This document shows positions 7,574 to 15,437 of a DNA stretch of 64,000 bases, in pieces. The position numbers and the translations under genes are program-made. This DNA comes from JAWMQL01 sp033283165 (GTDB lineage Bacteria > Pseudomonadota > Gammaproteobacteria > Pseudomonadales > Halieaceae). The DNA is taken from contig JAWMQL010000001.1 in assembly GCA_033283165.1 (NCBI GenBank), positions 1,088,344 through 1,152,343 on the forward strand, in the 5' to 3' direction. Numbering within the stretch: the stretch's first letter is position 1; each line of letters begins with the position of its first letter. A model generated the notes under the pieces. That model worked only from the letters and a program-made list of their open reading frames with translations. It was not told the origin of the DNA and did not search any database.

Positions 7574-9628
7574 GTGAAGTTGCTCACGCCCACGCGGATT
7601 GGCGCCATGGAACTGCGCAATCGCTTGGTGATGGCGCCCATGACCACCAACTACGGGCGGGAGGACCAGCACCCCTCCGACCGCCTCGAGGCGTTCCTGG
7701 TGGAGCGGGCCAGGGGCGGTGTCGGCCTGATCACGGTGGAGGTCTGCACCGTGGACGTGAAAGAAAAATACCAGCCACAGTCCCTGACCCTGGGCAGCGA
7801 CGAGTACATTGACTCCCATCGCAAGCTGACCGACGCGATCCACGCCCACGGCGCCAGAGTTCAGCCGCAGATCACCCACCCCGGCCCGGAATCCATGACC
7901 GCAGTTTACTTCGGTGGCCAGTCGGTGGGCCCGAGTCCGGGGGTCGGTGCGACCCACGGGCTGCCCGCCCGGGAACTCGCCCTGGACGAACTCGGCGGCA
8001 TCGTCGACCTGTATGCCCAGGCCGCACGCCGGGCCCGGGAAGCCGGTTACGACGGTATCGAACTGCACGCCGCACACGCCTACATGCTGCTCGGCTGCTT
8101 TCTCTCGCCGCTCAAGAACAAGCGGCGAGACGAATACGGCTGCGATACCAGGGAAAACCGCACCCGGCTCCTGGTCGCGGTACTCAGGCGCATCAAGCAG
8201 GTGGCCGGCCCTGACTTTCCCATTACTTTGAGGATATCCGGCTTCGAGCGGGCCCCGGGCGGCCGGGATTCCTTCGATACAGCCGCCATCGCTCCCCTGC
8301 TGGTGCAGGCCGGGGTGGATGCCTTTCACGTTTCCGGGGGAATTTCCGATCCCATGGTATCGCAGATGGTCTGCGGCCCGGATGTCATCGACGGCTATAA
8401 CCTGCCCGAAGCCCAGGCGATCAAGCGTGTGGTGGACGTGCCGGTGATGGTGGTCGGGCGCTTCCTGGACCCCTTATTTGCCGAGCAGGCATTGCTTGAG
8501 GATCGCGCTGACCTGATCGTCATGGGACGCCCCCTACTGGCGGACCCACAATTGCCAAACAAACTGGCCGCTGGCCAGGTCGATCTGGTGCGGCGCTGCA
8601 TCTCCTGCCAGAACTGTATCGACTCCATGTTCCAGTGGCCGACGGACGCCCGCATGAACTGCGCGGTCAACGCCGCAACCGGCCGCGAACTGGACCTGGA
8701 CTACGCGCCGGCTGCCCGGCGCAAGCATGTGCTGGTTATTGGCGGCGGCCCTGCCGGTATGGAGGCCGCGCGGGTGGCGGCAATCCGGGGGCACCGGGTG
8801 TCGCTACTGGAGCAGCGGCGCCGGCTCGGTGGCTCACTGTTACTGGCCGCGACAGTTCACAAGGACAACGAACTGGTCCTGGACTGGCTGAAACGTGAAA
8901 TTGACCGCCTGCCGGTGGATTGTGAACTGGGGGTAACCGCAGACCTTGAAACCGTGCGCGCACTCTCTCCGGACGAAATCGTGGTGGCCACCGGCGCGGG
9001 GCTGACCTACCCCGACCTGCCCGGGCTGGATGGCAGGAACGTCCTGACCGGCAGTTTGCTGCGCAACATCGTCAACGGTACGGTGAGTTCACCCACCCCG
9101 GTCCTGAAATCCTGGCTACGGGCGGGACTGGACGTTGCAGGCCCGCTGCTCGACCGCCATCTTTCGCCCGGGCTGCTGCGCCGGGTGGCGGACCACTGGC
9201 TGCCCCTGGGCAATCGTGTCATTATCGTGGGCGGTGACCTGGCCGCTATCGAGTTGGCCGAGTTCCTGGCCCGCCGGGGTCGCGATGTGACCGTTCTGGA
9301 ATCGGGCCCCGGCATTGCCCCTGAAATCGGCCCGAAGCGGCGCCTGGAGCACGAAAAACGCCTGGAAGCGCTGCGTGTCAGCATCAATACCGGGGTTATA
9401 ATCGCCGCCATCACGGAAGGGGCTGTCATACTGCGCCTGGACGATGGCAGCGACCGGGCTGTTCCCGCCGACCACGTTATCGTGACAGGCACCCCGGTGC
9501 CGGATACCGGACTGCGCGACGAACTGGCGGCGGCGGGCTTTTCCTGCCACGCGATCGGCGATGCCACGGGCCTCGGGCTGATCGTCAAGGCCATTTACGA
9601 AGGCAATCGCCTGGCTCACCAACTCTGA
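7574..9628 (+). CDS. Old yellow enzyme/2,4-dienoyl-CoA reductase-like Fe-S flavoprotein
   Basis: A 684-residue two-part enzyme. Residues 1-340 are an FMN TIM barrel (LTPTRIGAMELRNRLVMAPM at the start, HAAHAYML at about 165-172). Next comes a cysteine cluster for a 4Fe-4S centre (C342, C345, C348, C363), then an FAD/NAD(P)H domain (VLVIGGGPAGMEAARVA near 384-400). This is the layout of 2,4-dienoyl-CoA reductase, trimethylamine dehydrogenase and bile-acid/steroid ene-reductases such as BaiCD/BaiH. It probably reduces a C=C bond conjugated to a carbonyl or thioester. The start is a GTG at 7574 with a weak ribosome site; the N-terminal sequence aligns with the family start. The spacing of the third cysteine (x2 rather than x3) differs slightly from the usual form. 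It is followed 18 bp later by a monooxygenase gene. Confidence 0.85.
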   Translation: MKLLTPTRIGAMELRNRLVMAPMTTNYGREDQHPSDRLEAFLVERARGGVGLITVEVCTVDVKEKYQPQSLTLGSDEYIDSHRKLTDAIHAHGARVQPQITHPGPESMTAVYFGGQSVGPSPGVGATHGLPARELALDELGGIVDLYAQAARRAREAGYDGIELHAAHAYMLLGCFLSPLKNKRRDEYGCDTRENRTRLLVAVLRRIKQVAGPDFPITLRISGFERAPGGRDSFDTAAIAPLLVQAGVDAFHVSGGISDPMVSQMVCGPDVIDGYNLPEAQAIKRVVDVPVMVVGRFLDPLFAEQALLEDRADLIVMGRPLLADPQLPNKLAAGQVDLVRRCISCQNCIDSMFQWPTDARMNCAVNAATGRELDLDYAPAARRKHVLVIGGGPAGMEAARVAAIRGHRVSLLEQRRRLGGSLLLAATVHKDNELVLDWLKREIDRLPVDCELGVTADLETVRALSPDEIVVATGAGLTYPDLPGLDGRNVLTGSLLRNIVNGTVSSPTPVLKSWLRAGLDVAGPLLDRHLSPGLLRRVADHWLPLGNRVIIVGGDLAAIELAEFLARRGRDVTVLESGPGIAPEIGPKRRLEHEKRLEALRVSINTGVIIAAITEGAVILRLDDGSDRAVPADHVIVTGTPVPDTGLRDELAAAGFSCHAIGDATGLGLIVKAIYEGNRLAHQL

Positions 9629-9646
9629 GCCGCAAAGGAACATACC

Positions 9647-10618
9647 GTGCCCAACCTCGTTCTCCGCTTCGATATGCGCAACCCCGACTTCGGCGCCAGC
9701 ACCCGGGAGCTTTACGATGCGGCAATTGACATGGCCGTGTGGGGCGAGGAGCAGGGTTTCGACCTCATACAACTCAGTGAACACCACTGCTCCGATGACG
9801 GCTACCTGCCCTCCCCGCTGGTGCTTGCCAGCGCCATGATGGCGCGAACCCGGCGCATCCGCGTGCGGTTTTCGCTGATCATCCTGCCCCTGAACAATCC
9901 CCTGAAACTGGCGGAAGATCTCGCCGTGCTGGATGTCATCAGCAATGGCCGCGTGGAGGTAATATTCGGGGGCGGTTATGTGCCCGAGGAATTCGAGATG
10001 TTCGGGGTCAACCTGAAAGAGCGCGGCGCCTTGATGGAGGAAGGTATAGAGGCGATCAAGCAGGCCTGGTCCGGTGAGACGTTCACCTACCGCGGCCGGA
10101 CGGCCCGGGTTCTGCCGCGCCCGGTGCAGCAACCGCATCCGCCGATCTGGATGGGTGGTAGCAGCCGGATTGCCGCGCGCCGCGCTGCCCGACTCGCCGA
10201 CAACTTTTATACCCCCAACCCTGAGCTGTACCAGGTGTTCCGGGATGCGTCGATCGAGCGCGGTCATGATCCGGGCCCCTGGGCAAATATCGGCAGCGGT
10301 TTCCTGCTGGTTTCGGAAGACCCGGAACGGGAGTGGCAGCGACTCGCGCCCTACATCCTGCACGAGTGCAATTCCTATGGCCGCTGGCAGCAACAGACCA
10401 ACACCGCCGGCCAGTACGTGGAACTGGAAGACGTCCAGACCCTGCGGGGAACCGGCCTCTACCCGGTGCTGACTCCGGCGGAGGCCCTGGCGTACGCGCG
10501 GGACCGGGGAGAGCGCGGCAACGTCACCCTGCACCCCCTGATCTCCGGCTACCCGCCGGCATGGGCCTGGGATCATCTGCGCCTGTTTGCGAAAACCGTA
10601 CTGCCCCATCTCAGGTAA
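9647..10618 (+). CDS. Luciferase-like (LLM class) flavin-dependent oxidoreductase
   Basis: A 323-residue barrel protein. QGFDLIQLSEHHCSDDGYLPSP contains the family's paired histidine region, and LPLNNPLKLAEDLAVLD, GRVEVIFGGGYVPEEF and HPPIWMGGSS are the usual flavin-contact segments. The start is GTG at 9647 with AAAGGAA 6 nt upstream. It is co-transcribed with the ene-reductase-like gene. LLM enzymes use FMNH2 or F420 for oxygenation or hydride transfer. This one is closer to the paralogue at 49777 in general pattern (EHHxxxDGYxPSPLVLASA) than to the limonene-type enzyme at 6103. Its substrate is unknown. Confidence 0.82.
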   Translation: MPNLVLRFDMRNPDFGASTRELYDAAIDMAVWGEEQGFDLIQLSEHHCSDDGYLPSPLVLASAMMARTRRIRVRFSLIILPLNNPLKLAEDLAVLDVISNGRVEVIFGGGYVPEEFEMFGVNLKERGALMEEGIEAIKQAWSGETFTYRGRTARVLPRPVQQPHPPIWMGGSSRIAARRAARLADNFYTPNPELYQVFRDASIERGHDPGPWANIGSGFLLVSEDPEREWQRLAPYILHECNSYGRWQQQTNTAGQYVELEDVQTLRGTGLYPVLTPAEALAYARDRGERGNVTLHPLISGYPPAWAWDHLRLFAKTVLPHLR

Positions 10619-10735
10619 AACCCGCCGGGCACATAACTATTCAAACTGGGGATCAGTCTGGAGAGCCCCGGACCCGGGCCGGCTCGTGTAAACTGGCGGC
10701 CGCTCTTTCAAGCGAGAACGAAGACGGGTACAGGT

Positions 10736-12295
10736 ATGAAAACCAACATTGGCTTGCTGCTTAAAAAGCGGGCAGAAATCACGCCTCACCGCGAGGCCTT
10801 CGTGGAATTCGAGCGCGGTAGAAGGTTTACGTTTGCGCAACTGAACGCACGCTGCAACCGCGTGGCCAACGCCCTGGTCGACAGGGGAATCAAACCCGGC
10901 GACCGGGTCGCCACCCTGCTGAAAAACGGCATCGAGTTTGTCGAGACCTACTTCGCCCTGGCGAAAATTGGCGCCGTGATGGTGCCGGTGAACTGGCGCC
11001 TGGTGCCAGAGGAAATCGCATTCATCCTGGGTGATGTCGCGGTGACAGCGGTCATATTCGACTCCGACTTCGACGTCCAGGTCGCGGCGTTGCAGGGAGA
11101 CAACTATCGGTCACTGACCGTGGCGCACTGGCTCCGCCGCGACAATGGCGGCGATACCAGCGTCCCCGCCAGCAGCGACTACGAGGCACTGCTGGAAAGC
11201 TCCCGTGAGGAAGAACCGGCTATCGGCGCCTGGGAAGACGACAACCTGTTCATCATGTATACCTCCGGCACCACCGGGCGCCCCAAGGGCGCGGTACATT
11301 CCCACAACACCATGTTCTGGTCGCACCTGACCAGCATGTCCACCTCCGACATGCGAGGCGACGATCGTTTCCTGCTGCCATTGCCCATGTTTCACGTGGG
11401 TTGCCTGAGCCCGACTTCCCTGCTGGTCCATCGCGGCGGCACGGGGGTCATCATGCGGGAGACGGATGTTGCCGGCATGTTCAAGTGTATCGCGCAGGAA
11501 CGAGTCACCATTTTCATGTCGGTACCCGCCCTGTTGCAGTTCATGCTACAGGCGGCGGAGAGTGGCGAGCAGGATATCTCGTCGGTGCGCTGGATTGCGA
11601 CCGGCGCGGCCCCGGTGCCGGTATCCATGCTGCATGCCTACGAGAAGCTGGGCATCCGGATGTTCCAGGCCTATGGCCTCACCGAGTCCTGCGGTCCGGG
11701 CACCCTGTTGCTGCATGACGATGCGGAAGCCAAGGCGGGCTCCTGCGGTAAGCCGCAGCTGCATACCGAAGTCAAGATCGTGGACGACCAGGGTAACACC
11801 ATTCCCATGGGCTCCGAGCAGGCCGGAGAACTGTTGCTCGCGGGCCGCCACATGATGAAGGAATACTGGAACCGGCCGGAGGCTACTGCGGAGACCCTGC
11901 GTGACGGCTGGCTATACACCGGTGATATCTGCACCTGGGACAGCGAGGGCTTCATCACGATCTGCGACCGCAAGAAAGATATGATTATTTCCGGCGGGGA
12001 GAATATCTATCCCGCGGAATTGGAAAACGTGCTGGTCGCCTACCCGGAAGTACAGGAGGCAGCCGTTATCGGCGTTCCCTCGGAGAAATGGGGCGAAACC
12101 CCACTGGCTATCGTGGTAACCACACCGGGCACGACGCCGGGAGCGGAGGAACTCACCGACTGGTGCAGGGAGCACCTGGCAGGCTACAAGGTGCCCCGTC
12201 TGTTCGAGTTTGTGGATTCACTGCCACGTAACCCATCGGGAAAGTTACTGAAGCACGAGTTGCGTGAGCGCTTCCCTGACGCGGCCCCCTTTTAG
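10736..12295 (+). CDS. AMP-binding acyl-CoA synthetase
   Basis: A 519-residue adenylate-forming enzyme that activates a carboxylic acid as its CoA thioester. Signature segments are MYTSGTTGRPKGAVHSH (phosphate loop), QAYGLTESCGPG (A5), LYTGDICTWDSEGF (A7), DRKKDMIISGGENIYPAE (hinge/A8) and NPSGKLLKHELR with the acylation lysine (A10). It is separated from the monooxygenase gene by 117 bp, so it may have its own promoter. It ends 11 bp before the converging Kelch gene. In context it would activate the acid formed by the oxidases of this island. Confidence 0.88.
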   Translation: MKTNIGLLLKKRAEITPHREAFVEFERGRRFTFAQLNARCNRVANALVDRGIKPGDRVATLLKNGIEFVETYFALAKIGAVMVPVNWRLVPEEIAFILGDVAVTAVIFDSDFDVQVAALQGDNYRSLTVAHWLRRDNGGDTSVPASSDYEALLESSREEEPAIGAWEDDNLFIMYTSGTTGRPKGAVHSHNTMFWSHLTSMSTSDMRGDDRFLLPLPMFHVGCLSPTSLLVHRGGTGVIMRETDVAGMFKCIAQERVTIFMSVPALLQFMLQAAESGEQDISSVRWIATGAAPVPVSMLHAYEKLGIRMFQAYGLTESCGPGTLLLHDDAEAKAGSCGKPQLHTEVKIVDDQGNTIPMGSEQAGELLLAGRHMMKEYWNRPEATAETLRDGWLYTGDICTWDSEGFITICDRKKDMIISGGENIYPAELENVLVAYPEVQEAAVIGVPSEKWGETPLAIVVTTPGTTPGAEELTDWCREHLAGYKVPRLFEFVDSLPRNPSGKLLKHELRERFPDAAPF

Positions 12296-12306
12296 AGTAT
12301 CTGCGG

Positions 12307-13560
12307 TCAGGGTGTGTATTCCTCCGTCGTGTTCAACGACGCGCTCTCGCGGACGGGCCTTCCGCCCACGACATAGAGCTGTCCGTCGAGGGTAGCGACC
12401 GCCGGCCGGTATCTGGCGTCCGACATGTCCGCCAGCCGCTCCCAACTGTCGTCCTGGGGGCTGTATCGATAGATTGATTTTGACGAGGGAGCATCGGCCA
12501 CAAACGAATCACGCGGATTGATGAGGCCGCCCACGGCGTAGAGTCTGCCGTTCAACGCCACCGCGGAAAGAAAATCGCGCTCCTCAGGTAAATCTGCCAC
12601 TCTCTTCCACTGGTCTTTGGCAGGGTCATAGCGTTCGACTATCCGGCTGGAGAAGATACCCAGGCCGTGGTTGGAGCCTCCCACCGCATAAATCAGTCCT
12701 CCGACCGCAGCGACCCCGAGCCCAAGCCTTGGCGTAGGCATATCTGCTCCCTTGCTCCATCTGTCTTTCTTGGGATCATAAATTAGAACGGCCGCACCGG
12801 GTGTCCCGTTCCAGAACGCAGTGTCAGAACCGCCCATCACGTAAATTTTGCCATTTACCACGGCACTGCCGCCCACCGCCCTCGGCTCAGGCATCGGGGT
12901 TCTGGAGACCCAGGTATCGGTTTGTGGATCGTACTCGTGCACGTCGGCAAGCGCGGTCTGCTGGGCCGCACCACCGATCGCGTAGCATTTCCGCTTGAAG
13001 GTGCTTACCTCAACTATCGATCGGGGCACTGGCAGACTGGCCCGGGGCTCCCAGCTATCGGATACGGGATCATAGGCTTCTACCTGGCCGTGCATTGCCC
13101 CGGGGTCGCCCCATCCCAGACCGATCGCGTAGAGTTCGCCGCCGACGACACAGGCCCCGTGGAATACGCCGGCGGTAGACGTTTCCGCCCGCTGTCGCCA
13201 CGTATCTGGCCTGCCGAATACCGGTTCCAGGTAATACACCCGGTCAGATTCCAGCAGGCTCATCAACGGGGTGTCGAGCAGCCCCGCAGTTGACAGGCGG
13301 CAGGGCTTGGTTGACCCGCCACAGAAGGAATCGGGCCGGGTTCTCCAGGCCGTAAACGTGTAGGCCGATTTCGGAACCGCCCGGAAGGTCTCGCTGAAAA
13401 ATGTGTCCACCACATCGATGACACAGGTCTCGCCCGCCGCACACCGGTACGTACCGGAGTCAGTCCGGACCTGTCCCTGTGTCGAGTTGGTGACTTCGAG
13501 TTTACAGCTGATGAGGGCCTGAATGAGGCCCAGTAACACTAAAAACCGGACGAGATACAT
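12307..13560 (-). CDS. Kelch-repeat lipoprotein (six-bladed propeller)
   Basis: A 417-residue exported protein. The signal ends in lipobox LISC (Cys19). A cysteine-rich region of about 80 residues follows (RCAAGETC, SFCGGSTKPC). Then six Kelch blades can be counted from the repeated G-x-x-YAxGG pattern: GGELYAIG, RKCYAIGG, GKIYVMGG, GLIYAVGG, GRLYAVGG and GQLYVVGG. The ATG at 13560 follows GAGGTG; an ATG four codons earlier overlaps that site. Kelch lipoproteins of this sort bind sugars or proteins at the cell surface; no catalytic role can be read. It lies between the catabolic and core regions and converges on the acyl-CoA synthetase gene. Confidence 0.75.
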   Translation of the reverse strand: MYLVRFLVLLGLIQALISCKLEVTNSTQGQVRTDSGTYRCAAGETCVIDVVDTFFSETFRAVPKSAYTFTAWRTRPDSFCGGSTKPCRLSTAGLLDTPLMSLLESDRVYYLEPVFGRPDTWRQRAETSTAGVFHGACVVGGELYAIGLGWGDPGAMHGQVEAYDPVSDSWEPRASLPVPRSIVEVSTFKRKCYAIGGAAQQTALADVHEYDPQTDTWVSRTPMPEPRAVGGSAVVNGKIYVMGGSDTAFWNGTPGAAVLIYDPKKDRWSKGADMPTPRLGLGVAAVGGLIYAVGGSNHGLGIFSSRIVERYDPAKDQWKRVADLPEERDFLSAVALNGRLYAVGGLINPRDSFVADAPSSKSIYRYSPQDDSWERLADMSDARYRPAVATLDGQLYVVGGRPVRESASLNTTEEYTP

Positions 13561-14260
13561 AAAACACCTCACGGTTTTGAGTTGGCACTCTGGAATTACC
13601 CTAGGTCAATATTCCCGAGGTGTCAAAAAACGACACCAGTTCGCCAGAGACATGAGCCAAGCTTTAACGTCAAATACTTATCACCAATCGCTTCGGACTG
13701 GTTATGGTTCGCTAATACCCTTAATCGGCGCTAACTAAGCCGTCGAGGTGTTTCCTTGCGACCTCTACCCTATCTTGCTCAATGCGAGATAAACCACACC
13801 CCACCCTGGAGACCAGCGCACCGTCTCGACCTCGTAAACCGGCGTATCGCATTGCAAAGAAACAGCAAACGGTGAAAACATAACTGAATACATCAACAGA
13901 AGCGACGCGCGTACCGAACGGCTTTTCATAACTATCCACTTAAACTCGACAGGTTTCGAGATACACCTTGATTTGTATCATCGCACGGCTCCGACAAAAA
14001 AATCATATCGTCGACATTCGCTCCTGGGGGGGTAAAGGCGGGACTGTCATTCCCCCTTGTCATCGTCGCTGGACATGATGACCGCTATGGCTGAACACCT
14101 TCATTGGTCACTTATGACGTTTCCGCGGAAACGTCATAAACAGCCAAATATAGAAAACGCGACCAGGCACCATGCGACCCTCGTAAAAGTTGGTTAAGCC
14201 CGATTACGCCGACAATCAGGCCAGGCACTGAAAGCTATGTACAAACACAGCAATACGTTG
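13561..14260. other. 700-bp stretch without a supported gene
   Basis: No open frame here has a convincing start, ribosome site or family resemblance; the longest (a 72-codon leftward frame at 13721-13939) looks like chance. Base use is more AT-rich than in the flanks. It contains a small hairpin (GGTGTC 13619-13624, GACACC 13632-13637) and a perfect 28-bp palindrome at 14112-14139, listed separately. Confidence 0.6.
14112..14139. repeat. Perfect 28-bp palindrome
   Basis: The arm TTATGACGTTTCCG is followed directly by its exact reverse complement, so the sequence reads the same on both strands with no spacer. It lies in a gene-poor stretch, 121 bp beyond the stop of the small membrane protein gene. 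It has no T tract, so it is not a standard terminator. A protein-binding or recombination site is possible; I do not recognise it. Confidence 0.9.
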
Positions 14261-14631
14261 TCACTGCTCTCTCAAACTGCCAAGTCGAGAGTGGACAAAA
14301 GCCACACATATCCAGGTGATCGCCAACAGGCAGGTGCCGGCTAGCGCAGTCTTGAGTCCACGTTCTCCCCTCGCTAGAAGATCGACAATGAAGATGAACT
14401 GCGCCCCTGCAATAACAAACGCCGCAGAATAGGAACTCCCGATTTTAATGGTGGCCCAATCGAGTAACACGACCGAGAGAATTACGTAGACTGACAGAGC
14501 AACCAGTGGCGGCCATTCGGTTGTGGCAGTGTCACCAGCAGCGATAGGGATGAAAAAAATAGAACACCCAATACCGTAAGCAATCCCATGATGACGGCGG
14601 ATAGCACCGCGGCCTTTATTCTGTTTCCCAC
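14261..14631 (-). pseudogene. Four-helix membrane protein, frameshifted at an A7 run
   Basis: A GTG at 14629-14631 sits 5 nt after GGAGG. From it one frame encodes a hydrophobic helix (AVLSAVIMGLLTVLGVLF). At the seven-A run 14553-14559 (T7 on the coding strand) the sense passes to the -1 frame, which continues to the TGA at 14261 with three more hydrophobic segments: VALSVYVILSVVLL, AAFVIAGAQFIFIVDLLA and TALAGTCLLAITWICVAF. Adding one T would give a continuous protein of about 123 residues. The loss of one base in a homopolymer may be a real mutation, phase variation or a sequencing error. No family is recognised. Confidence concerns the presence of the broken gene. Confidence 0.7.
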
Positions 14632-14751
14632 AGGCACCTCCAAATGTGCTGACCCAAGAAGCCGATCAGCCCGGAGCCTTCATCAGACGTGCAAGGGCTG
14701 CGGTATCGAACCATGTTTCAAACAGGCAAATTTGCGTGCTGGAACGACATA

Positions 14752-15150
14752 TCATTCGCCCTGCGATCCACGCCAGATAAATTTGCTGCAGGCGTCACCG
14801 ACGCATCGATAAAGCGCCCCCTGGGGATACGATACCCACACGATCTCTGACTTTTCGCGTTTGGAAATGGCTATATGTTCTACCGCCAGGTTGGGCGTGC
14901 CGCTGAATTCGATACAGCTGTGGTTCCCATAGCACTGCAACACGGCCCCGGAGGAATAACCAAGTACCACGCCCCGACCATCACCGGGTACCGGTTCCAT
15001 AACCGATATGTCTCCACGATCTCTTGCTACCGCGGCCTTGAGAAGCGCCTCTCTTTTTGAAGCGTCAGTGGCGCCGGCCCCTGCAGGGTCTTGGGCGAGT
15101 GCTGTGGTACTGCAGACGACAATAATGAATGAGAGCAGAATGTGTCGCAT
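14752..15150 (-). CDS. Small exported protein of unknown function
   Basis: A 132-residue protein with a clear Sec signal (MRHILLSFIIVVCSTTALAQ), predicted to be cleaved after ALA-Q and released to the periplasm. The mature part has four cysteines in two pairs (LQCYGNHSCIEF and YRCVGDACSKFIW), arranged as two similar halves (GAVLQC..., GALYRC...), so an internal duplication with two disulphides is likely. I do not recognise a family. The ATG at 15150 has AAGGAG 7 nt upstream; part of that ribosome site belongs to the 3' arm of a hairpin at 15160-15180. The gene lies 65 bp downstream of tRNA-Leu on the same strand. Confidence 0.7.
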   Translation of the reverse strand: MRHILLSFIIVVCSTTALAQDPAGAGATDASKREALLKAAVARDRGDISVMEPVPGDGRGVVLGYSSGAVLQCYGNHSCIEFSGTPNLAVEHIAISKREKSEIVWVSYPQGALYRCVGDACSKFIWRGSQGE

Positions 15151-15159
15151 CGTATGCTC

Positions 15160-15180
15160 CTTGTCTTCGGCGAAGACAAG
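15160..15180 (-). promoter_or_regulatory. Hairpin overlapping the ribosome binding site
   Basis: The arms CTTGTCTTC and GAAGACAAG are perfect complements around a 3-base loop. On the coding strand of the small exported protein the 3' arm ends in AAG, which is the start of its AAGGAG ribosome site. Folding would partly hide that site. The hairpin also lies just 3' of tRNA-Leu, so it could instead end or trim the tRNA transcript, although no T run follows. Confidence 0.5.
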
Positions 15181-15214
15181 AATCCTAGCACAGGTCCTGA
15201 TGCTCAGGGACAGA

Positions 15215-15302
15215 TGGTGCCCGGAGCCGGAATCGAACCGGCACGCCTGCAATAGGCGGGAGATTTTAAGTCTCCTGTGTCTACCAATTTCACCATCCGG
15301 GC
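15215..15302 (-). tRNA. tRNA-Leu (anticodon UAA)
   Basis: An 88-nt class II tRNA with CCA encoded at its 3' end. The acceptor arms GCCCGGA and TCCGGGC pair. The D arm region (GGTGAAATTGGTAGACAC), the anticodon loop CTTAAAA with stem GGAGA/TCTCC, a long variable arm (CCGCCTATTGCAGG region) and the T loop GGTTCGATTCC are all present. It is on the same strand as tRNA-Cys and tRNA-Gly about 48 kb away. Confidence 0.95.
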
Positions 15303-15437
15303 ATGCCCCGCCTGCGCCCCGAAGGGCGGCGGCATAATAGCACACAATTGCCGCCGACAGGCCACCGGTCCGGCCCCGGTGGCCTTCCCCTCACGATCTG
15401 ATGCTAGACTTGTCCTGTCACGTTCACAGGCCGGCAG

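Noticed and set aside
13721..13939. 72-codon leftward frame
   Set aside because: No ribosome site, no hydrophobic or domain pattern beyond chance and no neighbour context.
14112..14139. Palindrome as a telomere-resolvase site
   Set aside because: No protelomerase gene or phage genes are nearby, and known sites are longer; the idea has no support.
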